Of a stretch of 43,887 nt of DNA, positions 32,849 to 42,893 are shown piece by piece. Source of the stretch: Methylococcaceae bacterium (lineage in GTDB: Bacteria > Pseudomonadota > Gammaproteobacteria > Methylococcales > Methylomonadaceae); the NCBI GenBank assembly GCA_947506075.1, contig CANNNN010000002.1, positions 1-43,887 on the forward strand. The letters run 5' to 3'. The notes beneath the pieces are model-generated. The model worked only from the letters and a program-made list of their open reading frames with translations. It did not search any database and had not been told where the DNA came from. The position numbers and the translations under genes are program-made. The stretch's first letter is position 1. Each line of letters begins with the position of its first letter.

Positions 32849-34030
32849 TCAGCGCCGCCGAATAATTTTCGGCACAGGCTCGATAGCCCCGTCTGCAGCA
32901 TACTTGGCCATAAATACATCGGCTGGACTTAAAGCGTCGTGACGCTCGGCGGTAAAGGGTTGACTATAGGTCTTGATCAGGCCCCGGTAGTTTTTAACCT
33001 GCTCCAACGCCGACCGGATTTTTGCGCGATCCAGACCGCCCGCTCGATTGATGGCCTGAGCCAGAATATGCGTTAAGTCATAGGCATGCGCCACGCCTAC
33101 CGGCGAAGCCAAATGGCGCGCATCTGCGACATTAAATAAACGCTTAGCGGCAGCCAGTACGTAAAGCGCCGCCGGTTCCTGTTTACCGAAGAAGCTGTAA
33201 GTTTGTACAACGGAAAAATCCAGCGCTTGTAAATCACTGCCGTTAAACTCACCGCCGGTGACACCCCAATGACTGATAATAGGCAAGCGTTGTGATTCCG
33301 GAAGACTATTTTCCACGTGCACCAGCTTAATCGCATCACCAACGTTACCGACTAAAATTATAACCTGAGCGCCTGCCTGATAAAGAGCCAGATAGCTTTC
33401 CAGCAAGGATTCGTCGGACCAGTTGAACCAATGTGTGGCGACAATCCGGTATTTTTGATGCTGCTTGACATAAGCTTCTGCAGCCTGCAGATTGCTGCGT
33501 CCCCAACTGGTGTTTAGTAACAGCAAGCCTAAATTAGGCGTGTTTTTAATCCCGGCATAGGGAATCATCGTCTGCATTGCCCAATTATCACGCAAGGAAA
33601 GACGGAACACATAATTGGGTTTATAGCCGTTATCGACTATGCCATCGGCCGCCGCCCACGGATCCAGCAACGGTATCTGTAATCGATGAATGCTTGCCAA
33701 CGATTCCAGCACCGTCGGGCTAAAGCGGCCGCAAAATACCGCAGCAACATCAGGGTTGGCCGCCAACTCTTCAATATTGACGATACTGCGTGCCGGCACC
33801 GCATGATTGCTGCGTTTTATTAAGGCCAACGGACGATTATTTAACACGCCGCCGGCTTTATTGATTTCCTCGATAGCAATCAGTATCCCTTGCTCTATCG
33901 CTTCCGCCGAAGTGCTGCCCTGATAGTCAAATTCGGCATCCAGTCCGATGTAGACAGGCTTTACAGATTCTGCCTGAACCACGCCACAGCAAAGCAGGAT
34001 CAGTAGTAAATTAATGATACGCATAGTCAA
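32849..34030 (-). CDS. Periplasmic substrate-binding protein, branched-chain amino acid/amide type (Peripla_BP_6-like)
   Basis: Signal peptide MRIINLLLILLCCGVVQAES; VYIGLDAEFDYQGSTSAEAIEQGILIAIEEINKAGGVLNNRPLALI; FRLSLRDNWAMQTM. Start may be 34024. Confidence 0.88.
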   Translation of the reverse strand: MTMRIINLLLILLCCGVVQAESVKPVYIGLDAEFDYQGSTSAEAIEQGILIAIEEINKAGGVLNNRPLALIKRSNHAVPARSIVNIEELAANPDVAAVFCGRFSPTVLESLASIHRLQIPLLDPWAAADGIVDNGYKPNYVFRLSLRDNWAMQTMIPYAGIKNTPNLGLLLLNTSWGRSNLQAAEAYVKQHQKYRIVATHWFNWSDESLLESYLALYQAGAQVIILVGNVGDAIKLVHVENSLPESQRLPIISHWGVTGGEFNGSDLQALDFSVVQTYSFFGKQEPAALYVLAAAKRLFNVADARHLASPVGVAHAYDLTHILAQAINRAGGLDRAKIRSALEQVKNYRGLIKTYSQPFTAERHDALSPADVFMAKYAADGAIEPVPKIIRRR

Positions 34031-34034
34031 TCCT

Positions 34035-34850
34035 CTAAAATTTCCAAAGCAGCAAGGCCTGGGGCAGGCTTTCGTCCAAGCCTTTCACACCGTATTTGTT
34101 ATGCCAGTACTGATACTCAATACCGGCATAAAGCTGATTACTGACCCCACAGAACTCGCCAATATCCAGTCTTATCTGAGGTTGAGCGAGGATATTGCCC
34201 GCATAGCGAGAGCCTTTATCGCCAATAAAATCGATAAAGCCTTCCAGGCTCCAATGCATGCCGGCTATTGCAAACGGTAATTTCCAGACCGGTGTGATTT
34301 GCCAGGAACTGCCCAGATAAACGGGGTCCAACACATCATGACGCAAAAAATCGACAGTCAACAGCTTAAATCCGGGCAGGTTAAAATCAACGGCTACTCC
34401 GTAAAGTATGATGCGCGTACCGCTGAAGACACTGTCCATATTTTCGCCGGCATTGACGCCTGCGCTTATATTCAGGTCTTTTAAAAAACCGTAAGCTAAA
34501 GGTGTTCCAGTCATCTTGCTGAGACTTAAATAGCTGTAAAACTCGCCGTAGAGATTCACTTGCGAGACTTCGCCATGATCGGAAATCAGGGTGTCCATAA
34601 AAAAGAAATTACGACCCAGCGCCCAGCCGTCAGCATGGCTCAAGGTGATAATCGAGCGGCTGATGTCGCTGCCATTTTTGGGCATTTGATAGCCATCGCC
34701 ATGCAGGTATTGAATTTCAGTGGCGCTCCAGTCGAATAACTCAGCCTGAGCTGTGGGCGGGTAAACACAGAGAGACAAGAGTATTCGCATAATAAGACAG
34801 CCCATTTTTAGCCCATTATTTTCTTCATTTTTATTGATTTTTTCGGACAT
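34035..34850 (-). CDS. Tsx-like nucleoside-type outer membrane channel protein
   Basis: FDWSATEIQYLHGDGYQ, TLSHADGWALGRNFFFMDTL, alternating beta-strand pattern ending in ALLLWKF (C-terminal aromatic). ATG at 34850 follows an AGGAGAG RBS, so the ORF start at 34985 is rejected. Confidence 0.7.
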   Translation of the reverse strand: MSEKINKNEENNGLKMGCLIMRILLSLCVYPPTAQAELFDWSATEIQYLHGDGYQMPKNGSDISRSIITLSHADGWALGRNFFFMDTLISDHGEVSQVNLYGEFYSYLSLSKMTGTPLAYGFLKDLNISAGVNAGENMDSVFSGTRIILYGVAVDFNLPGFKLLTVDFLRHDVLDPVYLGSSWQITPVWKLPFAIAGMHWSLEGFIDFIGDKGSRYAGNILAQPQIRLDIGEFCGVSNQLYAGIEYQYWHNKYGVKGLDESLPQALLLWKF

Positions 34851-34896
34851 TAACTCTCCTGAGTATAGGGTTTTACGCGAAGCTGGATCTTCGGCT

Positions 34897-37800
34897 TTAT
34901 AGTCCGGCAAGCTGCTGTAAACTCTTGCGCGCTTGTCGATAATTAAGATCATTGATCTGTTTGCATAGCCGGGTAAACGGATCAATCTGTTCTAAAGCCA
35001 GATGGGGCTTGAGTGAACTTAGCAAAGCTTCTGAAATAAAATCGTTGCCCGCTAGCAGTCGGTCGAGTTCGGTGGCGCACTGCGTTAATGCGTTGCTATT
35101 GCCACCGCTTGCAACTATCGGAACGTCAGACTGAGACGCTGCGGCGATGACCGACATCGTCTGGTCAAACACGACTTTAAAGCGATTGAACTCGTCAACA
35201 GCCAGCTCACCGTCCAGTTTTGTTTCCAATCTTTCGGCTGCATCATAAAGCCGCAGCGCACCGATATTGCCCGACGCACCTTTAAGCTTGTGTAGCAGCG
35301 CTTTGACCGACGCCACATCACCGGCCGTGAGCAGGGCTTCGATTTCATCGGATAAATTTGCCATACCTTCCCTGAAGGAAAGCAGCATCCGGGTAGCAAG
35401 CGGCTGGTTATTGCCCAGCAGCACTAATAAATTTTTCAGTTGGAAGTCCGGAAAATTAACCATACTGTCCACCGTTTCCAGCCTGGTTTCAACAGCAACT
35501 GTCTTCCGGTCCGGTTTTATCCATTGCACCAGCGTAGCTATCAGTTTTTCCGGATTAATCGGCTTGGTGATGAAATCGTTCATGCCTGAGGCTACGCAAC
35601 ACTCCCGTTCCTCTTTGGTTACGCCCGCCGTCAGCGCGATGACAGTAAGTTCGGCAAAACGGGATTGGCTGCGTATCAGTTTGGTGGTCTCAAAACCATC
35701 CAGCATCGGCATTTGCACGTCCATCAACACCGCATCAAACCGGCCTTGTTCCAGCAAGGCCAGCGCCTCCCTGCCGTTATTGGCAATTTCGACAACAGCT
35801 CCCGACAACTTGAGAAATTCGTATACAACCTGCTGATTGATCAGATTGTCTTCGGCCACCAGTACCCGGAAACCGGCAAGTATTGGGCTAAAATCTCCCA
35901 AAGACGGAACGGCCGACTGGATCGAAAGGGATGAAGACGACACGCCCAGCAATAACTCGAAGCTAAAACGGCTACCTTGCTCGACTATGCTGGTTACCGT
36001 AAAGTCACTGCCCATCAGCTTTAACAGGTTATGGCTGATCGCCAGCCCTAAACCTGTTCCGCCAAAACCGCGGGTGATCGAAACATCCGCTTGACTGAAG
36101 GGCTGGAATAGTTTTACTCGGTCAATATCCGTCATGCCTATGCCGGTATCGGCAACGCAAAACAACAGCCGAACCTGCGACTGGTCTAGCTGCGAGACAG
36201 TAATGCTCAAGCTGACCGAGCCTTGTTCGGTAAACTTCAGAGCATTACCCAGCAGATTAATTAAAACCTGCTGCAGTCTCAGGCTATCGCCGACCAGATT
36301 GCGTGGAACATCTGGCGCAGCCTCGATCGTGAACGCCAGATTCTTCTCCAGCGCACGGTCAATAAACAGTTTGCCAAGCTTGTCCAGCACCGCATCAAGA
36401 TCAAACGGACTGTGGGCGATGATGAATCGCCCTGCTTCCAGTTTGGAAAAATCAAGAATATCATTAACTATGCCTAGCAGGCTGTTTGAAGAACTGTAAA
36501 TCTTTTCCAGGTAATCACGGATTTCAGCGGATAGTGTTTTGTTCAGCGCCAATTGCGAGAGGCCGATAATCGCGTTCATCGGCGTGCGGATTTCGTGTGA
36601 CATAGTGGCCAAAAATTGGGATTTGGCCAGCACCAGGTCTTCTGCTGCTTCCTTGGCTTCCAGCAGTGCCTGTTCCGCCAACTTGCGCTCGGTGATGTTT
36701 TCATGACTGACCACCACGCCGTGATCGGCATCGTGCAAGGGCGATACGCTCATCCGGAACCAGCGTTGCTGCTTCGGCGAATGACAAGGATATTCCAGTT
36801 GAAACAAGTTCTGCTCGCCGTTGAGTATCGCTACTATGCCTTTCCGGGCAAAATTGCCCTGATCGGCATCATCTACCGCAAAGGAATTTTTACAGGTGTC
36901 CAGATAATTAAAACCCAGCATATACTGCCCGGAGGACAGCAATCCATTTTCCTCGCCAAAGCGTTGCCAGGCGCTGTTGATTGCAACGATAACGCCTTGC
37001 TTATCCAGTACCGCGATCTGCGAAGTCAGCGAGTTAAGGGTGCAAACATTAAATGTATGACTGTCGCGCAGTTGTTGCTCCATGCGCTTGCGTTCGGTAA
37101 TATCCTGCTTTACCGCGACAAAATGCTCAATCTCGCCCTGTTTATTAATCAGTGGCGTAATGGTCATTTCCTCGTTATACAAAGAACCGTCCTTGCGACG
37201 GTTGACCAGTTCACCGTGCCATATTTTATTGGCGGTAATAGTGGACCACATCGTCTGGTAATAAGCCTTATCCTGATAGCCGGAGTTCACCAGCTCTCTG
37301 GGATTCTGGCCATAGGCATCATGCCGGCTGAAGCCGGTCAGCTTGCAAAAAGCCTGATTGGCCCATTCGATACGGCCTTTCAGGTCCATGATCACAATAC
37401 CGTTGGCGGCCACGTTAAGCGCAGTGTCTTTTAATTGCAGATTGGCGAGCGCCTGTTTGAGTTCATGAACATGGGTCGATATCACCATGCCGACCACGGA
37501 CAGCACCAGCATGTACGCCCAGTAATTGAAAAGATTAGCCCGGACAATATCATGGGCAAAAATGCCGACTTCCAGATAAGCGCCGATTAAGGCTTGAGTC
37601 GCAATGATCAGCATGATAAAAACCACGCACTGAATACCCAGACGGATCGCCACCCAGGTAACGCACAAGAACATCAAATAGCCTTTGGGGGTATCGCTGA
37701 AATAGCCGTGAAAACTATCGAAAAAAATAAGCTGCCCGACCATAACCGTTATGCCGAGCAGCAACAGGCCTTCAAGCAGTTGCCTTGTAGTAATATTGCG

Positions 37801-38346
37801 AAATTTGTTCTGGAAAAACACCAGGATTAATGGTGTAAACAGCACCACACCCAGTACATCGCCCATCCACCAATGCACCACATTCTGAAAGTAGTCGTTC
37901 GGGGTGATATAACCTGCCAACAATATCGATACACTGCCAAGCAGCGCGCCGAAGATACTGGCAACTCCGCCGCCCCAGAAAAGCAAACGCAGATAGTCTC
38001 GTAAGGTGTGCATAGACAAGATGGCCGACCCGTTACGCGTCAGCAGTTCAGCAGCTAAATACGCCTCCAGGACATTAGTCAGGGTCATGCCGGTTATCGC
38101 CCACAGTGAATGATTGGTAACGATGTTAAGCACCAGCGCACCGAGCAACACTCCCCAGATATAACGCCTGCCGCCCAGCAGCAACACGGCGAGCGCCAGG
38201 CCGCTGCCCGGCCAAACCGTACAGACTATATTATGGTTGGTGAAATTATGAATAATGACATAACCAAACAGCAGATAGAGCGCAGCAAGGCCGAGCTGCT
38301 TCCAGCCCAGTAAAAAAGTTAGCTCAGTCAAGTTGCGAATAGGCAT
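34897..38346 (-). CDS. Hybrid sensor histidine kinase (HK2): MASE1-like membrane sensor, two PAS, HisKA, HATPase, REC, Hpt
   Basis: N-terminal multi-TM with VWPGSGLALAVLLLGGRRYIWGVLLGALVLNI (MASE1-like); LATMSHEIRTPMNAIIGLSQLALNK; REC VLMDVQMPMLDGFE; Hpt HKLKGASGNIGA. Confidence 0.92.
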   Translation of the reverse strand: MPIRNLTELTFLLGWKQLGLAALYLLFGYVIIHNFTNHNIVCTVWPGSGLALAVLLLGGRRYIWGVLLGALVLNIVTNHSLWAITGMTLTNVLEAYLAAELLTRNGSAILSMHTLRDYLRLLFWGGGVASIFGALLGSVSILLAGYITPNDYFQNVVHWWMGDVLGVVLFTPLILVFFQNKFRNITTRQLLEGLLLLGITVMVGQLIFFDSFHGYFSDTPKGYLMFLCVTWVAIRLGIQCVVFIMLIIATQALIGAYLEVGIFAHDIVRANLFNYWAYMLVLSVVGMVISTHVHELKQALANLQLKDTALNVAANGIVIMDLKGRIEWANQAFCKLTGFSRHDAYGQNPRELVNSGYQDKAYYQTMWSTITANKIWHGELVNRRKDGSLYNEEMTITPLINKQGEIEHFVAVKQDITERKRMEQQLRDSHTFNVCTLNSLTSQIAVLDKQGVIVAINSAWQRFGEENGLLSSGQYMLGFNYLDTCKNSFAVDDADQGNFARKGIVAILNGEQNLFQLEYPCHSPKQQRWFRMSVSPLHDADHGVVVSHENITERKLAEQALLEAKEAAEDLVLAKSQFLATMSHEIRTPMNAIIGLSQLALNKTLSAEIRDYLEKIYSSSNSLLGIVNDILDFSKLEAGRFIIAHSPFDLDAVLDKLGKLFIDRALEKNLAFTIEAAPDVPRNLVGDSLRLQQVLINLLGNALKFTEQGSVSLSITVSQLDQSQVRLLFCVADTGIGMTDIDRVKLFQPFSQADVSITRGFGGTGLGLAISHNLLKLMGSDFTVTSIVEQGSRFSFELLLGVSSSSLSIQSAVPSLGDFSPILAGFRVLVAEDNLINQQVVYEFLKLSGAVVEIANNGREALALLEQGRFDAVLMDVQMPMLDGFETTKLIRSQSRFAELTVIALTAGVTKEERECCVASGMNDFITKPINPEKLIATLVQWIKPDRKTVAVETRLETVDSMVNFPDFQLKNLLVLLGNNQPLATRMLLSFREGMANLSDEIEALLTAGDVASVKALLHKLKGASGNIGALRLYDAAERLETKLDGELAVDEFNRFKVVFDQTMSVIAAASQSDVPIVASGGNSNALTQCATELDRLLAGNDFISEALLSSLKPHLALEQIDPFTRLCKQINDLNYRQARKSLQQLAGL

Positions 38347-38423
38347 TAGGTCGTTAATATTTAAATGTTCACTGGTAAAAATTTCCGTACGAGGCTGTCA
38401 CACGAAATAAATCAATACAATGC

Positions 38424-38449
38424 GTAACGGGGCTTGCAAGCCCCGTTAC
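38424..38449. repeat. Perfect 26-bp palindrome gtaacggggcttgcaagccccgttac
   Basis: Sequence equals its own reverse complement; lies in the gap between HK1 and HK2. Confidence 0.85.
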
Positions 38450-38507
38450 TTAGGTTTCGCACAGTGCAAAAACTGTTAATTTTTTATTTATTAATTGGCT
38501 CTGACAA

Positions 38508-41500
38508 TTAACTCTCCAGCTTGTCGCATAGCTCGGCAAGCTGACGTAGAAGCTTGCGAGCTTGTTGATAGTTCAGGTCACTGACCTGCCGACATAACCG
38601 GGCAAACAGATCCAGCTGCTCATCATACAGCTCAGGCTTGAGCGTGTTCAACAAGGCTTCGGAGATAAAACTGTTGCCTTGAAGCAGTTCATCAAGTTCG
38701 GCTATGCTACGCTTTAACCCATCAGCATTGCCATGGGTTGTGGATATCAGCTGTTCGGGTTGAGGCATTGCGGCTATGGCTGCCATGGCCTGGTTAAACG
38801 CTGTATTAAATTCAATAAAAGTGGCAGACGATCCTCTATAGAGCTCGGCTTCCAATACCTCGGCAGCAGCATACAGTCGCACCGCGCCGATGTTGCCGGA
38901 AACGCCTTTAATCTTGTGCGCCAGTTCCTTGGCTGACGCCAAGTCACCCACAGTAAGCAACGCTTCGATCTCGCAGGACAAAGTTTTCATGCTTGCCATG
39001 AAATCAAACAGAAAATGTTTAGCAAGCTCCTCATTATTACCCAGCATGACTAATAAATTTTGTAAGTCGAAACCTGGCAGATCCATACTGCCGAACGTTT
39101 TTTCTTCGAACGCTTCGGCAGTCACAACAGGCTCTAAAACAGGTAAGAGCCAATGCACCAGCGTCGATAGCAGTTGCTGCGGATTGATAGGTTTAGCGAT
39201 GAAATCGTTCATGCCTGTCGCCATGCATCTATCCTGTTCCTCTTTGGTGACACCAGCCGTCAGCGCGATGATAGGAAGCCTTGCAAAGCGGACTTGGCTG
39301 CGGATCAATTTGCTTGCTTCAAAGCCATCCAGGACAGGCATGTGCATATCCATCAATACCGCATCAAACTCGTCATGCTCCAGCAGTTCCAGCGCCTCGA
39401 TACCATTATTAGCTAACGCTACGGTAATGCCCGACAACTTGAGAAATTCCCCCACAACCTGTTGATTGATCAGATTGTCTTCGGCCACCAGAACCCGTTT
39501 GCCAAGCAGCAGTTTGCCGGAATCGCCCCATGCCGGGTCGGGTAGTTCTGCTATGTGTTGACTGGCTAGAGCCGACAAGCCCATAACCAGTTCAAATTTG
39601 AAGCAGCTGCCTACACCGGGAAGGCTTTCGACATGGAAATCACTGCCCATCAGTTGCAACAGGCTATGGCTGATCGCCAGACCCAAGCCGGTGCCGCCGA
39701 AGCGACGGGTAATGGAACTGTCTACCTGGCTAAACGGCAGGAACAGTTTGACCTGATCTTCCGGACTGATGCCGATGCCGGTATCTTCCACACTGAAGCG
39801 CACTCTGGCCTGGCCTGGCTCCGAATTCAGCAGTTGCACCTTGAGTATGATTTGGCCCTGAGCGGTGAATTTTATCGCGTTGCCCAGCAGATTCGAGAGG
39901 ATTTGCCGGAGGCGCAACGCATCACCTATCATGTCTCCGGGCAGCTCGGAAATCATCTCTATGCTAAAGTTCAGGTGTTTTTCTTCAGCGCCTACAGAGA
40001 ACAGCTTGTGCAGATTGTCGAGCAAAGTGAGCAGATTGAAAGGCCTATGTTCAATGCTGAGTTTTCCTGCTTCTATCTTCGAGAAATCGAGGATATCGTT
40101 GAGAATGCCCAACAGGCTTTCTGAGGAACTGCTGATTTTCTGCAGGTAGTCCCGCACCTCGTCCGACACCGCCTTATTGAGCGCCAGCTTCGATAAGCCA
40201 ATGATCCCGTTCATCGGCGTCCTGATTTCGTGCGACATGTTGGCGAGGAATTCGGACTTGGACTGGGCATGAGCCTCGGCGGACTCCTTGGCTTCAATCA
40301 ACGCAGACTCGATGCGTTTGCGCTCGCTCAAATCACGAACGACGGCCTGCACCGCTGTTTTGCCATTAAGAGTCACTCGCGAAAGCGATACTTCAGCTGG
40401 GAAATTCGTGCCGTCGGCGCGTTGGTGCAGCCATTCAATCTGTACATGACCCAATAAGATTGTTTTTTTGATAAGGTCGTTGGTCAGCGCTAACGAATCC
40501 CGTCCATCAGGCTGAACATCTGGGGACAGTTGCGCGAAAGCCAGCCCGAAAAATTCTTCGACCGAGGCATAACCGAACAATTTCAGCGTCGCGGGATTGC
40601 AATCCAAAATGCCGCTAGTATCAGCCAGTAAAACCGGATCTTGGGAGGCATTGAAGAGCTTGCGATATTTCTCTTCATTCAGGCGCAGCTTGGCGGCGAC
40701 CCGCTCGGCAGCCTCCTTAGCTTGCTGCAAGGCCAGTTCTGATAGTTTGAAATCGGTGATGTCTCTGATAGTGGCCGACATGTACTGTGGTTTACCCAAG
40801 CTGTCGCGATGCAGCAAAATGACTTCAGAAACTGAAATCTCGTGACCATCGCTGTGCAGCAGGGAAACCTCACGTTGCCAGGAACCATCCCGAAGCACCG
40901 CAGGAATGCCTTCTTCCGATATCAGCCTTGCAGCCCAGGCCGGGTGCATGTCTTTTATTTGCAAGGTGTACATATCGGCATCATCGGCAAGTCCCAGCAT
41001 CCTGCGCGCGGCAAGGTTATGATACTTGAGATGGCCCTCCATGTCGGCCATGCCAATAAAATACGGCGAATCCTGAATGATTTTCAGCAGACGGTCGCGC
41101 TCCTCATCGGCTGACTTGCGCTCCGTTATGTCCGTATGGCTGCCTACCATGCGTAGCGGCTTGCCTTCGGGGTCGCGTCTTACCACCATGCCCCGGGCCA
41201 AAATCCATTTCCAGCTGCCGTCCTTGTGACGCATGCGGAATTCGATGTAATAGCCAGGGTTGAGACTGGCCAGGTAGTGTTCAAGACAGAGACGGACTGT
41301 TGCCTGGTCCTCGGGATGGATTTGCGCTTCCCAGGCGGAGGCCAGGTCGGGAAATTCATGGTCCTCATAGCCTATCATCTGCTTCCAGCGCTTCGAGAAA
41401 AAGGCTTCTCCGCTCGCGATGTTCCAGTCCCACATGCCGTCACCGGCACCTTCGAGAGCAAACTTCCAGCGTTCTTCGCTGGCTTGCAGCGTGTCCTTGG

Positions 41501-42791
41501 CGATTTGAAGATCCAGCACATTCTTGTCAATACGGTCCATCATCACCCCGAACTCTCTGGCCACTACCGATATTTCATCGGTGCCGGGCAATAAGTGAGC
41601 GCCATGCTGTTTTTCACCTGATTCATATAAGCGCATGGCTTCAGCCAGCAACTTTATCCGCTTGACCACATTGCGGTGGACGGCGGCGCTGATCAGCAAG
41701 CCGCTCATGATGCTGACGAAGCAAATAATGGCCACCAGGACAAAAAATAGCTGGCGGGTAGACTGCATAATCTCGTCGACAGGAACCAGCGTGAAGTACC
41801 GCCAGCCCACCGGCTGCAAAGCCATGCCGATAAGTACATAGTTTTTGCCGTCGACGACTACCGTGTCGGAAAGCAGGCGAGGATCGTCCTGTACCGGTGC
41901 CTGCAGCAGCGCTTTCAGTTCGGCTTGGTTGCCAAGGTCGAAAGCAGTTGAATCCGGCAGGGCTTCCAGGGCTTGTTGCCAGTTGCCGGCCAGAATAAAG
42001 TCGCCCTGCTTATCCAGCAAAAAATGTTGGGTGCCTGCGTAGAACTGCTGATCCTGAAAAACAAAGGCCAGGACGTTACTGAGCTGCAGATCCTCGCCCA
42101 GCGATCCTAGCCACTGGTCGCCAAGATAGAGCGGATAAATTGCGCTGACCATCCATACCTTGGGCACCGGGTCAAACAGCGGCGGGGTAAAGCCAAAGGT
42201 CCGTTCCGGGTTCAGTTCCGGTGAAGTATAGGTGAGCCAGGGCGTCGCGGTGTAGTCATTGGCCGCATTTTGGTCGAACGCGAAATTTGGAAATGTCGCA
42301 TCAAAAATGATCTCGCTACGTTGCGGCGACAGATACCAGACATTTTCCAGATGTTTGCTCGCTGCAGAGCCAAAGATATCCATTACCCGCTTGATCCGCA
42401 GATGCATGACTTTTTGCGTATCCGACTCAAGCGCATTGGATGGCAGAAACACCCCGGACTCGATACTGCCGTTAAAAAGCGGCCTGCGATTGCGCCAGAC
42501 ACCGTCAGCATTGCGTTCCATCAAGCGATGAAACTCGGCGATTTCAGCTATTTTGACAGGCTGGGCCAATTCCTGTTGCAGCAGTCTGGCCAGGCCTTCC
42601 AGTTTGGGCTTGGCTTCCAGGAAGTGCTGGGCAGCGCTATCGGCCTGGTGATGAGTGATTTCGAGCAGTTTGCTTATTTCATTGGCGAGAATTTTGGTTT
42701 GGGCATAGTGATAGACCAGAATCGAGGTGGGAACCGCCGTCAGTAAAATGCTGGCGGCAACGATTATCGCCATTTTTCGTCTAATATTCAT
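38508..42791 (-). CDS. Hybrid sensor histidine kinase (HK1): dCache-like periplasmic domain, HAMP, three PAS, HisKA, HATPase, REC, Hpt
   Basis: TM at each side of a large periplasmic domain; LANMSHEIRTPMNGIIGLSKLALNK; REC VLMDMHMPVLDGFE; Hpt HKIKGVSGNIGA. Confidence 0.92.
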   Translation of the reverse strand: MNIRRKMAIIVAASILLTAVPTSILVYHYAQTKILANEISKLLEITHHQADSAAQHFLEAKPKLEGLARLLQQELAQPVKIAEIAEFHRLMERNADGVWRNRRPLFNGSIESGVFLPSNALESDTQKVMHLRIKRVMDIFGSAASKHLENVWYLSPQRSEIIFDATFPNFAFDQNAANDYTATPWLTYTSPELNPERTFGFTPPLFDPVPKVWMVSAIYPLYLGDQWLGSLGEDLQLSNVLAFVFQDQQFYAGTQHFLLDKQGDFILAGNWQQALEALPDSTAFDLGNQAELKALLQAPVQDDPRLLSDTVVVDGKNYVLIGMALQPVGWRYFTLVPVDEIMQSTRQLFFVLVAIICFVSIMSGLLISAAVHRNVVKRIKLLAEAMRLYESGEKQHGAHLLPGTDEISVVAREFGVMMDRIDKNVLDLQIAKDTLQASEERWKFALEGAGDGMWDWNIASGEAFFSKRWKQMIGYEDHEFPDLASAWEAQIHPEDQATVRLCLEHYLASLNPGYYIEFRMRHKDGSWKWILARGMVVRRDPEGKPLRMVGSHTDITERKSADEERDRLLKIIQDSPYFIGMADMEGHLKYHNLAARRMLGLADDADMYTLQIKDMHPAWAARLISEEGIPAVLRDGSWQREVSLLHSDGHEISVSEVILLHRDSLGKPQYMSATIRDITDFKLSELALQQAKEAAERVAAKLRLNEEKYRKLFNASQDPVLLADTSGILDCNPATLKLFGYASVEEFFGLAFAQLSPDVQPDGRDSLALTNDLIKKTILLGHVQIEWLHQRADGTNFPAEVSLSRVTLNGKTAVQAVVRDLSERKRIESALIEAKESAEAHAQSKSEFLANMSHEIRTPMNGIIGLSKLALNKAVSDEVRDYLQKISSSSESLLGILNDILDFSKIEAGKLSIEHRPFNLLTLLDNLHKLFSVGAEEKHLNFSIEMISELPGDMIGDALRLRQILSNLLGNAIKFTAQGQIILKVQLLNSEPGQARVRFSVEDTGIGISPEDQVKLFLPFSQVDSSITRRFGGTGLGLAISHSLLQLMGSDFHVESLPGVGSCFKFELVMGLSALASQHIAELPDPAWGDSGKLLLGKRVLVAEDNLINQQVVGEFLKLSGITVALANNGIEALELLEHDEFDAVLMDMHMPVLDGFEASKLIRSQVRFARLPIIALTAGVTKEEQDRCMATGMNDFIAKPINPQQLLSTLVHWLLPVLEPVVTAEAFEEKTFGSMDLPGFDLQNLLVMLGNNEELAKHFLFDFMASMKTLSCEIEALLTVGDLASAKELAHKIKGVSGNIGAVRLYAAAEVLEAELYRGSSATFIEFNTAFNQAMAAIAAMPQPEQLISTTHGNADGLKRSIAELDELLQGNSFISEALLNTLKPELYDEQLDLFARLCRQVSDLNYQQARKLLRQLAELCDKLES

Positions 42792-42893
42792 AGACTCAAA
42801 GTGCGGGTGGATTGTTGGTGCATCACGTTAAGGGCCTCAAATTCAAAATGTATATTTAAAACAGCGCTGCGTATTTCATCGCTAGCCATCAGT

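Noticed and set aside
36616-37434. 272-aa ORF on the plus strand
   Set aside because: Lies entirely antisense to the well-supported HK2 kinase; no recognisable domain. Typical shadow ORF in GC-balanced coding DNA.
39633-40124. 163-aa plus-strand ORF and neighbouring ORFs
   Set aside because: Antisense to the HK1 kinase core.
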